A stretch of 64,000 bases of DNA from Himantopus leucocephalus (taxonomy: Eukaryota > Chordata > Aves > Charadriiformes > Recurvirostridae). The stretch is from positions 60,593,126-60,657,125 of the forward strand of contig RSEF01000031.1 of NCBI GenBank assembly GCA_003993805.1, read 5' to 3'. The notes under the pieces were generated by a model that was not told the origin of the DNA, ran no database searches, and saw nothing but the letters and a program-made list of their open reading frames with translations. Positions 1-15,000 of the stretch are shown in pieces; position 1 is the stretch's first letter, and each line of letters opens with the position of its first letter. The translations under genes were made by a program, and so were the position numbers.

Positions 1-40
1 AGGTCCCTTCCAACCTTAACAATTCTATGATTCTATGACT
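1..40 (+). mobile_element. CR1 LINE, 3' terminal fragment
   Basis: The motif AGGTCCCTTCCAACC followed by ATTCTATGATTCTATGA is the characteristic 3' end and short-repeat tail of avian CR1 elements. The rest of the element lies left of the window, so its length is unknown. Confidence 0.85.
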
Positions 41-3000
41 TTTTCTCTCTCTCCCTCCTCTTCTTAGAGAGAGACGTGGAGGGGAGCATTTGTTGTTCAT
101 CTCAGTGGCCAGTCTGGCCCAAACTGTGACAGACCCTGCATTTATTTGGAGAGTTCTCCATTACTGCCTTCATTACTGATCCATTACTATAGAGAAAAAA
201 AACAGAGCAGATTGTACGAGGCCCCTATGCAGGGATATTATTGCAAAATCAGCACTCACTGCTGTGCAAAGTGGCATCTTGAATATCATTCTGCAGCAAA
301 CATGGTTCATTCAGAAACTCACTCACTTTATGATCTTGACTTCCATTCCTCTTTTCTTTGTAACCTTACGTCATCTTTAAGTGGTCCCAGTTCTTTCCTG
401 AGACTTTTTTTTTAGTCCTTTAAAACTCAGTATTCTCGGTTTCCTGCAACAAGACAATTCAGCGTGTCTCTGAGGCCAAGGGAACTACAGCTGAAATATC
501 CAGTCACTAGGGAAGGAGCAAAGGCAAAGAAGTTGAGGATCTGGCCAGGATATGTAATCATGTTACCATTTTTCTCAGCACATTCCTGGAAGAGATTATT
601 GTAAGAAAAGCACACCTTTGCTTGAAAAAAGAAAATAAATGGATGTGCCTAAATGAAAAAACCAAAATGTGGAAATGACAATTGTAGACCTGTCTTTAAG
701 AAGCATCTTTTCAAAATGCTTAAATCTCCTCCACATTATAATCTTAGGCATCTGCCAAAATTCTCTATCCAGACTGAATTTTGCTTTCTGGTCTAACTCG
801 CACTGGTGCTCTGAACTAAAGTAGGAGCCTGAATAAATTTCTGTGGCTTCCTCCCACACACAGCTTTGACTAACTCACAGATACATCTCGAGTTTTACAT
901 TCTCTTCACAGTGATTCTTATGTCCGGTAGCAGCATACAACTTTGATTCCTTGGGAATGAAATTTACTGAGATATTTAAACACTGTTTTCTATTTATAGT
1001 TTAAATTGCTAATAAAAAGTATAATTCAAAAGATATGATTTTTCAGAGCATTAAACACTACTTATCAGGATACTTTTTGAGAGAGTCTGATTAATATTTC
1101 TTATTATTTACTGTATCTGCAAAACTGAATACATTCAGGTGTTGCTAAATCATCATTTTGCCTCTGCCTATAGTAGATTATACATGATGGGTCTAACAGT
1201 CATACATGTGTAAATCAGGAGTGGCCCTGCAGGTGTGACTGTTACAGTAGGTCTACCTGTCTTAGCCATTTTTTTCTCTCACCACACCGGCAAGCTTTTA
1301 TACTTGGGGAGATGTGCAGCTTGGACCTATAACAAACCCGCAGCATGCAGAAGCAGCGCTGGGAAGGAGGGAAGGAAGCATGAAAAAAGCAATTGGTTTG
1401 GTTCCTTTGAGTTGTGTTTATAAAGTTGTATTTTGAGACAGAGGCTCTTGGATGTTGGCACTGCTTTGCCATCTGCATCATTTAAAGGCTAGTGCATAGC
1501 AGTCGGCACTCAGTACAGCCAGAATCCATCTTGTAGTTTCCTCAGCTGCATTCACGTCAGAAAAGGAAGCAGTATTTTAAGAAAGAGGATCAAGAACATA
1601 AATCTGATGTTCCTGCTACACTAGCATCAGTTCATTGACTTCTCTGTAAATCAGAATTCACCGGAGAGAAAGTATATCAGAGGGAGCTCTTTTCAAATTT
1701 TAATTCTTTGCCTCTTGAATAAACATATCCAAGTTGCATATACCTAAGGAGAATGTCCCTAGAAAGATAAATATTTGTTTTATGTTCAATTTTGTCTTCT
1801 CTGTGACATATTGCCATGTAACTGAAAATGATTTGTTTCCAGCCAGAAGACAGAAATGGATTATCCGGAGAAGCAAGTGCAGTATGTTTTGTGGGAATGC
1901 AGTGACACAGTATTAAAATAACATGTTTAGTTTGGACCATGACTAAAATAGTTTTGGCATGCAGATGTTTCTGGGTATATAAAAGCAAACTTATCAAGGG
2001 CTTCACATGTGACAGTTTAGAAAGTAGTTATTTTTCTTAGAAGGGAATGTATTGCACTGTACAGACTGTTAGTTACTGCATTAATATCACCACTAAATGT
2101 AGCAAAATCTTACTCTTTATTTTATTTTATTTTTTTTTTAAAGGGTTAGAAACTGAGCCAGCTACTTGGCATATTTCTTTCTCTTGGAATACAAGAGCCT
2201 GTGAAAATCTTACGGCCTGTGTTATTCATAAGGTCAGAGAAACTGGTCAAAGAAACTTCCTCTGGCCTTCACATCCATAAATCAGCTCATCAGATTCCAT
2301 GTAAAGAAACTGTGGTGCTAACTTACACCAGATGGTGATCTCACCTTATAAGTATATAGGTTAGGAGGATAATACATGTATTTAACCTGTGAAAAGCTGT
2401 TAGGAAAGATCTGAGAAGAAGGGATTACTGACTACCGTAAGGGGAGCACAATTAGATAGCATGCCTAGGGCATGTCATTCTACAAAAGTAAAATGCACAA
2501 CCTTTACCAAGAAAAACACATTCATGTAACTTAGAGGATTGAAAATACTATAATTAATGAGCAGTCAAACATCTGAGGTGCATTTCAGCATCCCAGAAGT
2601 GCCTTCAAGGTCAATGATCATTGCAACTGCAGAGAAGAAATCAGCCTAGAAAGTCTTCTCTTTGAAAGCTTTGTGGAAATGGCTTAGATTTTTAAAACCT
2701 GAATGTTATTTTTCAACTTAGTGATTGTTCTAACTTTGAGAAACACATCATGAACAAGGTCAGTCCTGCATGGGAGTGTGGAGTGCTGTTTATGGCATGA
2801 GGAGGGTTTATAGCTTTATTTGGTAAACGGGTTTTCAGACTCTTTTCACAAAGAATTGTTAAGGGTGTAAAGGAAACATCTGATGTCTTCCGACTTCCTC
2901 TTACAAGACTGTAACAGAAATGTTTTGAAAGAAAACTTCTAATTTTTCGACAGGCAGTTGCTCTTTTCACTCTCCGGGTCTTGCCTTCTAAGACACTTGA

Positions 3001-6000
3001 CTACCACACTATACGGCAGTGCTCATGTACATACCTGCATGTTAGTCTAGCTCAGCAGGGTGCACAGGGAGACCAGGGCAAAGCAGGAGACTGAATTATT
3101 TTTTTTAGATCTCCTTTGACAAGATAAAGCTGCACCTACTGATTTTAGAGTGGTTACAGAGAAAGGGTGTTTATCCCCTTTTACAAAGCAATCAGTTGAA
3201 GGGCTCTACTCACATATTTACGTTAATGTTGGTGACTACTGGGAAAGGTTGCTGAGGATTTTTTGCTTCACACAACCACAGTTTGCCCTGGATCTGCTCT
3301 AGGAACACAGGACTCTTATAGAAATCAACAGAGAATAAACAATAGCCTTAAGTACCCAGCGGACCTAATTTAGGCAACTTGTTCCAAAAGTGACGTTTTG
3401 TATCTGCAAACCGTAGCACAGAACTCAGTGAAAACATGAGAAGCTTCAGGAACCACTTCTTCCTCTTTTTTCATTAGTAAAAGTTTCTTGTTCAGCATAG
3501 GAAGAAAGTAGAAGTTCTTTTCAGAAAAAAAAAATAAAAAGAAAAAAAATCCAAAGACCTGAAAACTATGGGGCAGTCTGTGGTATAGCATAACTGCTTG
3601 AAATAGTCTCATGAATTTATGGTGTGGCTTCACTGAATCATTGTCATGCCTTTCACTACACAAATATTCATGAATGACCTTTTTAATGGAGAAGGAGGAT
3701 CCAAGAAAGATTAAAATACAGTCTTGGTTCTTATAACCTGAATTTCCTCAGATTAAGAAGAACAAATGTAGGCTCTGAGATAACAAACTAAGAAATCATT
3801 ACAGAGGTTCCTCATAATAGTAGTAAATATACCAGCATGTATCTCACAATAGTTGAAGGTCAACTCTGCAGGGCAATTGAACCCTTTGGCCATTGATAAA
3901 TTTAATAACATACCATTTTGGTTTAGTGCATCCAGGACAGGGTCCAGGACATTCACATGTAGTGCCTTCACTGCTGTCTTCCCTAATGACAACAATAGGA
4001 CTAGGTTTATTACTTTAGCTAGTAAAGTGCTTTCTCTGGTCTCCATTAAGAAGTGACAGTCCCAGAGCCTCGACAAATGACGTTTAGTGAGAGCACCACA
4101 AAATCTTTATCTGCACAGAATCGAAAGAACCTGCCTTCAACAGAATAGAAGTTCACAGACTCACATTTACACAGAAACTGTATAAGGATTTTCCAAGCAT
4201 GGTTTAAAGTGTCTTCCATATTCTCAAAGCACAAAAAAAATCAGATTTTATTCATAACGCTCAAGGACCATATTTCTTAAGCACAGTCATTTTGTGTTTC
4301 CCCCTCACGTCGGCCGGAAGCTTGCTTGCCTACTAGCTTTGCCAGGAGCCTAGGCAGACTTTCTCATCAGAATAGGAGTTACCCCAGTTGCCAGACACAC
4401 CTCCAGGAGAGATGCAATCATGGATCAGTCATGATTTACAATTGTGTTTACTACATAGGACTTATGTGGGATGGGTCTGCAAATGAGGGAAAAGAAATAG
4501 TTCGTTTGACCTTGGGAATGCTCTGATCAAGCCCCCCTCTTTTGCTTACATGTTGCTGCAGGTGAATAAGGTACAATTTACTTTATAATCCCAAATGTCT
4601 GAAACTATGAAATTATTCGTGTTTCCTACTACACTAGATTTATAAGTATACCATCAACCATACCAGAAAGGAACATGAAAACTAGGGTAGAATGAACTTA
4701 CCAATGGAGGACCCCACCACCCACTCTCCATGTTCTATCAGACCTCACTGCTGCTCATAAACATGGTTATAAAGATGTCTTATGAGACCAGGCTGAGCTT
4801 CCCCAAGACAGGTAGTCACCATGGAATTGGACTGGACTCCATCCTGATGACTGCAGGTCAACACCTACTGGGATGCTCCAGCTGTTCCTCCTGCAGCCAT
4901 AGGAGGAGCCATTTTGACATAACAGATGCCCTTACATGGTCCCTCCCATTTACATCCAACCCTGTCCACCCATCTGTCCTTTTGTCACAGCTGGTCAAGT
5001 CTGCTGGGACTTTCAGTCAGCTATACCTAAACCGTCTCCTGTACAGAGCAGCTCTATGGAGACCAAAAAGTTTTTAAATTAAAAGACTATTACGCAGAAG
5101 CAGTATTATAAGAATGTAAGCTAGGATTCTCAACTTGTTAAGTGGATAAAAGTGTAGCTGATGTGGTCTGACAGACTAGAACTAACAGGGGTTCACATGC
5201 ACCTCTTTTTGAACTCACTGTGTCCCTTCAGAAGAAATTACTGGCTTTTAGGCTTGGTTCCAGCCAGCTCAGAGGCCTTCTGGCTTGCAGCAAACTGCCC
5301 AGCCCCTTCTGCAGCCTAGAAAGTGCCTTTTTCTTCCCCCCTGAGACCTACCTACTTCTTACTGCTCTCAGCAGTTTCTCTGCGTGCACCACATCCCCTC
5401 AACAACATGCAACAGCTCTTCTCCCTGATTTATCCTGCTTCATGGCCCTTTCCCACAAGCAGGTGTTTTCCTCTCCAGGGTACTCCCACACTGTCTGAAA
5501 GCAATGTAGGAGAATTGACAACTTAACAAAAACACAACCAAACCCCACATTCTTTATGTTTTACTCTTATTCACTGTTGAAATTTTGATGTAGCTCTATT
5601 TATTTAGCCATTTTCCTTTTACAACCAGCCTTTGTTCCACTGTTTCTCCAGCATTGTGTCTTTGGATGGGAAAAAGGAAACCAACTCTTCTCATTTCATT
5701 TAATCCCTTGTCCAAGTGTGTTTCTGTAGGTGGCGCATAAGTTTTAACAATGTACTTTCCTGCTTGGCAGATGAAGAAGTATTTGATCTGCGTTCATTTG
5801 CGGTGTTAGATAAATACTTTTATTCAGGCATTCAAAAACACTCTGTTCTCTTAGCAGCTCCCTCTGTCAAACAGAATTCACAGGCAGTAAATAAAAGTCT
5901 CTGCATTGTCATGCAGCTGACATTTCAGCTGACTTTTACATCTGCCACATTATGTTCTCCTCTGTCTAACCATAATGTTGACATCACTGTTAAACTGAGC

Positions 6001-9000
6001 GATTAGCTACTGCGATGGATGCTACTAGTTTTAGAGGTCTGTTATTTCTTCAGAAAAGCAGGAAGTAGTCTCAGCTCTGAGACTCTACACCACAACTGCT
6101 GTGTCAGACACCCACAAAGCACCAGTTGTTTGGATCTAGAATATCTTTTCCGTGATGTAGGACTATGGTTCTTTGCTCAACTACATTACTTACAAATTTG
6201 GAATAAGTTGTTTTTACTTGCCTTTAATCAGAATTGGCTACGGACCCCACTGATGTGTTTCGTACAGTACTTAGCCATTCAAAGAAATAAATTCAGACTG
6301 AAATTCTGGAGTCATGCATTTTGACAAGGAATGATGCCATTTATGTTCAAAACAAATGAGGATAATTGAGTTAAGTTCAGTGAGAAGACTGTGAAGAGCC
6401 AGGAGTTTTCCTGCCACTGAGAAATGGAGACATCTGCCAGGTGCCACTGAGCAAAGTGAGATGACAGCAGCTTCCACTGACTATACCAGATGACTGATAA
6501 AAACTGCTTCAAGTGAGCACTGCAAGTCTTATGCTAGAAGCAATGTGTCTGCTGATAGAAAAACAAGAATATTAAAATTAGAATTAGTAGTTTAGGCACA
6601 GAAGAACCCAACACTTGTAAAACAAACAAAGCTCAAGAACATCTAGATTACTTTCTAGTGCCCATGTTGCTGACAGTTTGTCTGTAAAATCTCTATATTT
6701 CTGAGTATCCTTTAAAAATAGGGAGGGAGTAAGTAAGAGCTGAGCAAAAGCACTCAGCTGACAGACTTGCATATGGAAGGCTTTCTTGATCCTGTCACAA
6801 GCAAGGACAGCATTGATAGCTGCTGGACTTGTAGCTGCCAACAAATCCCACATAATATGAAGTACCGTCTAACACTGAGAGGGTCCAACAAGTCCAGGAC
6901 TGTCATTGTTTCACTGCGTCAGTCAACAGGGTACCGAAGTACTGCACCTGTGTTTCAAAGCTTTCCTTTTCCTGTAGTGCAAAAGGCAATAGAGTTGGAG
7001 AGAGATTGTGTGACTACTCTTGCGCTGGGAAGACAGCTTTGATGCATGACATTCTAGGTATGTGATTTTAGTACCTCTGTCAGGTATTGAATCGCAGCTG
7101 CTATGGCTTGTGGTTTAAAAACAAATACATTAGAAAAGTAATTCATTTTCAACACTAGAAGTGGGTCAGGCAAGCACCAATTAAAGTTTCTGAGAAGCAG
7201 TGTTTTCCTTACTCCTCACAGCAGGTCAATGCTGTTGCTGGTATCTGTGAGGAAGAGAAAGCTCAGATTACACAGCTGTCATCATCCTCTTCCTTTCACA
7301 GTTGTGATTTTAGTGTGTTTAAATATTATCTTGAAATGCCACCTTCTTTGCTTAATTATGAAATGAATAGTCGCACCAAAACCAACAGAACCACCGGTTG
7401 TTTCGTGTTGTTGCCCCTACACAACCTGTAAACACAGTCTTTGCCTGTTATAACCAGATTTCTCATAATATTTGTTTACTTGTGCTGGATTTGTCAAGGT
7501 CCAGGGTTTATCTGCAGCAGGTGCTGTACAAACATGTAAGAAAGCGTGAACTCAAAGGTAATACTCTAGCTAAATGGGAAAGAGCACAGAAATGCCTTTT
7601 TCACCTCTCAAGGGTGAGGTGCATCCCACCAGATATACTCCTTTTTTTTTTCTGATCATGTTTCAAACTGAAGCTTAAGCAACACACTCTTGAAAACACT
7701 GGTGAGTAAGTATGGATTTTATTTTTGTTTAGAATTAGGCATGCTCTTAAGCACTATACTATACGCTAGACCTCTATATAGTTCCCCAACTATCCCTGTG
7801 CTACAAGTCTTTACAACTATGGTCATGCTTGCTGGTGCTGGACGTAACACAGACTTGTCTGCCAGACTGCAGACAGAGCAGAGCTGCCCGCACATCTCCA
7901 ACCCTGTCACGGCTGTCCAGACCATTATGGGTCATCTCAGACCCTGCTGCCTATGCATTAAGTACTGCAGTTTCCAGGGACATGTTTACTGCCTGGTATT
8001 GCCCTTTGAAAGTAGAGACGTGACATTTCTGCTTGTGAAAATCTCTGAAATTATTTCAATTCTGTGGCTCCTTTGTGTTCAGCAAGAGATGCTCTTCTCC
8101 CATGGAAGGCATTCACCATGAAGGCTTCAACTTCCCATCTCTCCTTCTTCACCTCACATTATCTTCTGCAATGCCTGAGTGTTAAGGAATGCCTCTGATC
8201 AAATACTGAGAGCTTTTTCATTTTTGCTTGGTCTCTCCCATCTGTGCTTACCTTAAACATAGTGGAATGTCAAAGCTATCTCATAACCTGATAAATTTTG
8301 AGATTTTATGCATAAAGATGATGATTTCTTCCAATTCTCTGCAGAAAGCATGCCTTTCCCCAAATCTTGTGGCATTTTAGATTTTTTAGATGCTTATTCA
8401 CTGAAGTCTCATGCTTCAGCTGGAGACCTCCAGTCTAGCAATGTTCTCCTTTTTTTAATGAAAATTTTCCATGAAATTTCTCCCAAGAACTCTATGGACT
8501 GAATTAGACTCATTTGTGGACTCAGTTGTCCCTTTGGGTTTACAATTCATGTGTGAGAACATGGAATGACGAAGATCTGATAAAGCCTATTACATAGCAG
8601 GCTATGAACCACTGCTTCATTTGACTATGCCCAACTGGCTGTTAGGTGATTGTGTTTGCAACTCGCTTCTTCTAAGAGCCCAGAAGTCTGGAGGTGCTAT
8701 GTACACAGACAAAGGGACAGGGTGTAACTACATAGGAGGATACACTTAACAGATAAATTAATGACAGAAAATCTGCAGCACTTATTTATTTTCCTAGATC
8801 ACATCTTTTTTCCCTAGCTGATGCCATTATTCCTATCTCTAGGAAAAATCACTTTTGCTGAATTGCTGCCAACTACAGTTAACTACCAGTTAATATTTTA
8901 ATCACTGCAACACTATTCATTCTACCCAGAATATCTCACTCAACATTTGCTCAGACTATTGTGATGTCTTAGCACCCAGCAGACACTTTTAATTTATGGA

Positions 9001-12000
9001 AAGCTTTCCTCTGCCCTCAACCAAATTGCAGTTTTTCTTTCCTCTTATCTATGTTAGTTACTATAAAGCATTTTGCATTGAGAGGGTTTTTTTTTTATTG
9101 TGTGTGGGGTTTTTTTTCTTAATTCAACTGAACACACAATCATACTATCACTTATAAGTATCTTGAATCAAAACTTTTACCAAACTGCCGTGCAGCAATT
9201 ATGCAAATAAGTGGACCGAATGATTTTAGCATTACAAAATTAGCATACTGTATTTAAGAATAAATAAAAAGTTATAATGGATTTTAAATATTTATGATAA
9301 GTTGTTTATCACAGAAAATCAGCACAGCACCAATTTTCTGTATTTCCTCTACTAATTTTCTCTTGGCTTACAGCATGCTGTTATGACTAAGAGATTTGAG
9401 ACACGATCCTCAGCTGGTTTAAATTAAAGGAACCCTTTTGATTTTAATGAAGTTCTGTGGATTTACATCAGCAACGTGTCTGCACCTCTTCTACAATATG
9501 CTGTGAGAAAGCCTGAGAGTGGTCTGGAATAGGTTGTGCTTATTCTATTACTGAAATGCCTTTCTTTGCCTTACATTTTGTCAGGCTGCATCTGGTGATA
9601 AATTAGCGTTCCACATTTTTTTGCACTCTGGAGCCATATAGAGAAATCTCTGCTCAGAGGCTCCATTAAGTCCTAGACCTTCTCTGAGCAGGCTTGCTGT
9701 AACATGCCCCTTGCACTCTTTCTCAGGCCTCCTCTCTGTTACACTGGGAAAAGACCCACCAAGCAATCCTTCCTACTTGCAGCCGCACCAAGGCCTTCAG
9801 TTGCTGCCTAAAGAAATCATGCCTGAGGTTTGAAAAAAAATGTTAGCTTGCAATCATTAGCCGCCAAACTCTGGCTCTTGGATTGGGCCCTCTGACCACC
9901 ATTCAAACAGCTTCTCAGCTGCATGAGAAGCATAAATTCCACATATCCTTGGAAGGCATTTTCAGATGACCTCATCCTGGAGGTCACTATATGCCCTTTG
10001 CTTGCCACCACAGTCACTGCTTAGAAAAAGCAGATGGGGTTATCAGTTGCTGCGGGGCATGCCTGTGATGTGGGCTAAACAGGCAAACACAATCTGCCCC
10101 ATTCGGGATGAATGCAACTGATGTGTACCCTAATCAACTTTAAAAGTAAATTACTAGCTAGAGGAGAATAGTTGTGTCACTGTGCATACACTGCATATTT
10201 CTGGATAATTTTGAATTCTTCATTTAAAGTGAAAGGGTCAGAGGGAAAATCAGTGGTACATTCAGGGCTAGGAATTATATCAAAGACAGGTGTCCTCCAT
10301 ATTTTGCTACTCTTAAGAGAGACAAGACTGTTTGTTCCAGAAACAGCTATGACTTGTTCCTTCCCCACATTTGGCAATGTTTTCTGCATCTCAGCAGAAG
10401 CCCAAAGGAGCTCTTGGGAGTGTTTTCCCCTGAAGTATTGGATTGGCTGTTCTGCCCCTCTGTGACCGAGTTCTCTGTTTTTCCCTGTACTCCATTAGTG
10501 CTTAAACAGGCTATGAAGTCAGAGGTCACTTGGAAAGCAACAGTTTTTAGTCAACCTTAAAAAATAGCCTCAAGGTGCAATACAGAAAGCAACAGGCTGG
10601 GACACAGGAGCCTTGCTTGATGGGAGCATGGAGGCCTGTCTTTCTGCCTCATGCTCCCATTATGCAGCAGGGAACACAATACTTGTGGTAGTAAGTGTGG
10701 TGGCTCGGCTCCAGCTGAAATGATGGGAAGCTTCAAACAGGGCTTTGTGTCAGGGTTTTCTTAGGCAATTTTCTGGAAAACACTTGGTGATAAACACTGC
10801 CCTTCTCCCCTGTTTTGGCTCTTGCTTTGGATATTTCAGGTCCTTGGCTCTTAATCTTGTTTCTAGTCAATTAGCTGATTTTATAGTTTTCAGTTCAGGC
10901 TAATATTAATAAACAACCCCGCTTGCTTCTTCTTTAGACACCAGATAATTTAATTTTGAGCAGGAGTCAGGGGAGAGCTCAGCTTGTATCCCTCAGGAGG
11001 GTGGTGCTGTTCATGATGGACCCTCAGGAGGGAAATTATCATAGAAGAAGCCATTGAATTATACAGAGATTGGCAAGGTCATTCCCAATGTAATTCCCCA
11101 CCTCTGTATCCTGATAATCATGGAGCTAACTAAAGACAAACAGCTCTGCACTGAGCACTGGTCTAACATATCCATACCTCTGTTATAGCCAGTTTATTTC
11201 TTAAACGCCTGTGGTCTGAACAGTACTGGAGTCTGACAACACATCATAAAACAAGGCTTTAATGAAGCAGCTGGAAACACGAGCAACAGTGTGCCCACAC
11301 AGTGACTCCCCCAACCACCGGTAGCAAACATAGGATTGTGCGTGATGCCATAGCTCCAGCAGACTGCCAGGGAGACTTCATGTCCGGGTCATCTGGCAGC
11401 AGCAGCCAATTGTGCAAATGCCTTTTGAATGTGGGTAAGAGTCGTGCCACCCCTTGGGTCTACCAATGGTCGTGTGATTTGAGAGAATTGTACTTTATGT
11501 GGAAGGTGGGCAGTGTCCTGCCTACACTGCCAATGTTGGTCATGGGGCAGGGTGTCAACACCTATTAATTTTAAGACAGACTCTTTAGGGTGAGGGTCTT
11601 AAATAAGTAACATTTTAATTTTATTTTTGTCTCCACAGTGCTTAAACATTACAGACGTTAACATTTCAGAGAGGTGCAAGGCTGTATTTCATTTTTCACT
11701 CTTTCATGATGATATTCACTCAAGAATGGGGCAGAAGCATTATTCACACAGAAATCCACAGAGCTGGACTTTAGTCCCAGGCAGATAAATTTCTCTTTGA
11801 AATTGCTGGCTATTTGTTGAGTAAAAAAGAAAGTCTCCTATTACCTCCTGGGCACTTTACATGAGCTACTTGACTAAGAATGCCTTTTTTTTTTTGTTTA
11901 TATTCTTGAAAAATACAATAAAAAGAGTAATAAAGTATCATCAAACTGCTGGAGAGGAACAAGTGCTGCATACAATTTAAAACAAGGAAAATATCTTGGT

Positions 12001-15000
12001 AACAATCAAATGATTCTGTGCATATATATACGGACTGTGCCTTTGTCTATATACTTAGTAGCATGGGCTTGCAGATGCCACAATATAGCTAACGTTTCAG
12101 GTACAAGTGCAACCATTTTTTAACGCTACTCATGATGATCTCAGGCACAAAAATCTTTCAACTTCATCATTTATCTCAGCCGTAAGAGGTTATCTTTTCT
12201 TCTTCTTAATTTCTTTCATTGTTTATCTTTTTTTTTTTTTTTTAAGCTTTAGCAAAAGTGGTTCAGCTGTTTTTGAGCTATGGAAGTAGGAAAAAAAAAT
12301 GCACTTTGCCCACAGGTCACATTTAAAAATGTTAACCTTGTATAACTGGTAAGTGACATACACTAAAAACTTGGCTCATGGGAAAGTAAGTCAGGGCTGA
12401 AGTTTAAGAAGACTGATGAAATTTTCCACAGAGCTTGGTTATCCAGAATGCAAGTAATCATACACGCGCTCTAGGATGTGTTTTATTTCAGTGGAAAAGT
12501 TTTTGGGCATACTGCAAAACATATTTCTGGCTGTTCTACAGCAGCTTTGGACCCTGAAATAACTGCTATGGCTTACAAACAGCTATTTTTTTCAGAAATA
12601 CAGTTGTCCTATTTTTCACTACCCAAAGGAGACATATTCTAGGAATTATGCATAACATTAAGATTGCTTCTTTCATAGTTACTAAATTTAGGAAGGATTA
12701 ATAAAAATCCCAATACTTTTACTCAATGATATAAATAAGTTTTTTTTCTAAGATTTTTTACCCCCCATTATTAGGTGTAGCCTTCAGTATACAACTATAA
12801 TGCTATTCTGAATGGCTGCATTTAGAAAATCTCTGTGCCATTTTCTACCTGCACTGCTGCTGATGGAAGTATTGAATGTTGGGTGAAGAGGGAAAATCAG
12901 TTGCTCAGCCGTGAAGTCTTCACCCACAGTATGTCCCACAGCAGACTGGCAAAACCAAATCTTATTCTTTGGAAAGGACATCAGACTAAATATCATGTCA
13001 AATGATGTGATTGTGCATTAGGAAATGCTATGACAGTGACTTGGACACTATTTGGAAGAATAACAAGCCTGACAATACTGTTATACAGAATAACCAAAAC
13101 ATGGAGTAAATTTCTCTGCTCATAGAAGACTAGAAAATAGGACTGAAAGATATGGAGCACAGGGTTATTTAGTTCTGATTTATGTCACTATCATTTAAAA
13201 AAATTGACTGGAAATGAGGGGGATCTCTGGATCCTCTCATCTCTACAGATGTGCAGTTCTTTCTAATGTGTTCTACTATATATAGGCTATGCATCAATGT
13301 AAAGTCCTGTGAAAAAAAATAGCATGCATGCATCTATTAAATGCTGTACTCATTCATATGAGAGGGCAGTAACAAGAGAAAGCAGCAAAATGTTTTTTTG
13401 ACAGAAGCTATACTATTTTTCAGCCTGATCACTCAGACAGGTCTTGGATTTCCTACTGCTGCTATTTCAAGGTGAAAATGGCATCGTCTGAAGAAACTAT
13501 AACAAGTGGAAAGTGCTCCTTGTGGTTTACACTCTGTAAAACCTGTCTCAACCCTCCTAATCCCATCCTGCAGCCTGAGCCTGCTGAGAGAAAACTGTGG
13601 GCATCAGAGAGAGTGCAGATAGGAGATAGCATGTCACAACGTGCTAGAACAGCACTCTGTAGACGGAGGGATCCTACCACTCTTTCCCTCTATCGTTGCC
13701 CTGTATTCTAATAAAATCTAGCATCTTCACACAATGACCTATGGCAGCAACAACTTACTTCAGTGAAGTTTCTACAGCAAATCCCTGTCTTTCTCATCTC
13801 TTTGGGCCTAGGCAGCTGTGATGAGATAGAAGAACAACACATAGCAAGGAGAGGATTTTGATAAACTTGCAGTAATCCCCTGGTGTCAGCCCAGCACTTT
13901 GGTATCTTACTGCATGCTAGGGGGCCTTCAGCATCACCAGTAGTCACGGCAGTCGCCACTGCCTCCCCTGGGTGCAGCTCTTTACCTGCCATGCAGCTCA
14001 CCTCCCCTGTCCTCTGGTGAGTGCCGACAGGTGTGCTGGGAAACCACGGGGTCATAGTTTACAGGTTCACAATATCATGTGTCACGTAGATGGACAGATA
14101 TCCAGAAACCTTAGATCACATCTAGCACAAGGTGGATTAAGGTAAAAATAAAAATTCATGACATCCAAAACAGACAGTGCAGTTGCAGAGACTTATAAAA
14201 TTCACAGATTAAGAAATGAAAGTAAGATGATTTAATCTGCTTACAGTAAAGTTACACCAAAGTAGCATTCCTTCAGCCCTTAGGAGTGCCTTTTCTCATC
14301 AGAGTACTTTAAGTCTTTTAGCAAGAGCCTGCTGAGGGCTCACATGTGATCTAGACCTTCACCACTTGGTTGGGAGTGACTCAACACCAGCCTTGAAACT
14401 TCAGACTTACAGTAATGGGGCAAGAGCAGCAGGGCACGAGGGAACTGCAGGTCCATGGCTCATGTCTCCATCTATCACCTACCATAGGTCAAACCTGTGA
14501 ATGAACAGGATGGTTGCCCTGTCAGAGGCTGAGTGGGTGCTTCCAGGGTTAACACCAGTGAATTTTGAAAATGAGATGTGTCACCTTAGCTGGGAAAGGA
14601 CACAGTAAACTGCCAGATAATCATAATAATGTATCTATTACAGAAATAAAACATGAAGCATAAAATTGCTTGGATACATGTTTAGACTTTTGGGATTTTT
14701 TCCTATGGGTATTGCAATTAAAAACCTGCCTGAGCAGCTGATTTCTTCTTCGGCATTGCACAGCTAAAGAGAGATAGCTGATTAGATTTAAGCCTCTGAG
14801 ATAATCTCAAGAGTCTTCTCAAGTCCTTTTTTGCTCTCTTGGAGCTAGCTCACTTGCTCTGCTAATCTGGGTACTGTAATAAATAGATAACATGCTGCCC
14901 TACAGTGTGATCTGCTAGGGGTGTGGGAGTGCAGGAGAGGGTTTTGTTGTTATAGTTTTATTTCCTTTCTGGAACTCATTTTATTTCTTAGGCTGCTCTG

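Noticed and set aside
4730..5077. 115-codon plus-strand open frame with a Ser/Cys-rich run
   Set aside because: The first codon is not ATG, and the low-complexity run plus lack of any domain indicates non-coding sequence.
7690..8121. 143-codon plus-strand open frame
   Set aside because: It starts at a non-ATG codon, shows no domain or coding-like codon bias, and lies in ordinary intergenic DNA.
13708..14055. 115-codon minus-strand open frame
   Set aside because: Locally higher GC explains the lack of stops; the peptide is not recognisable and no splice or promoter context is seen.
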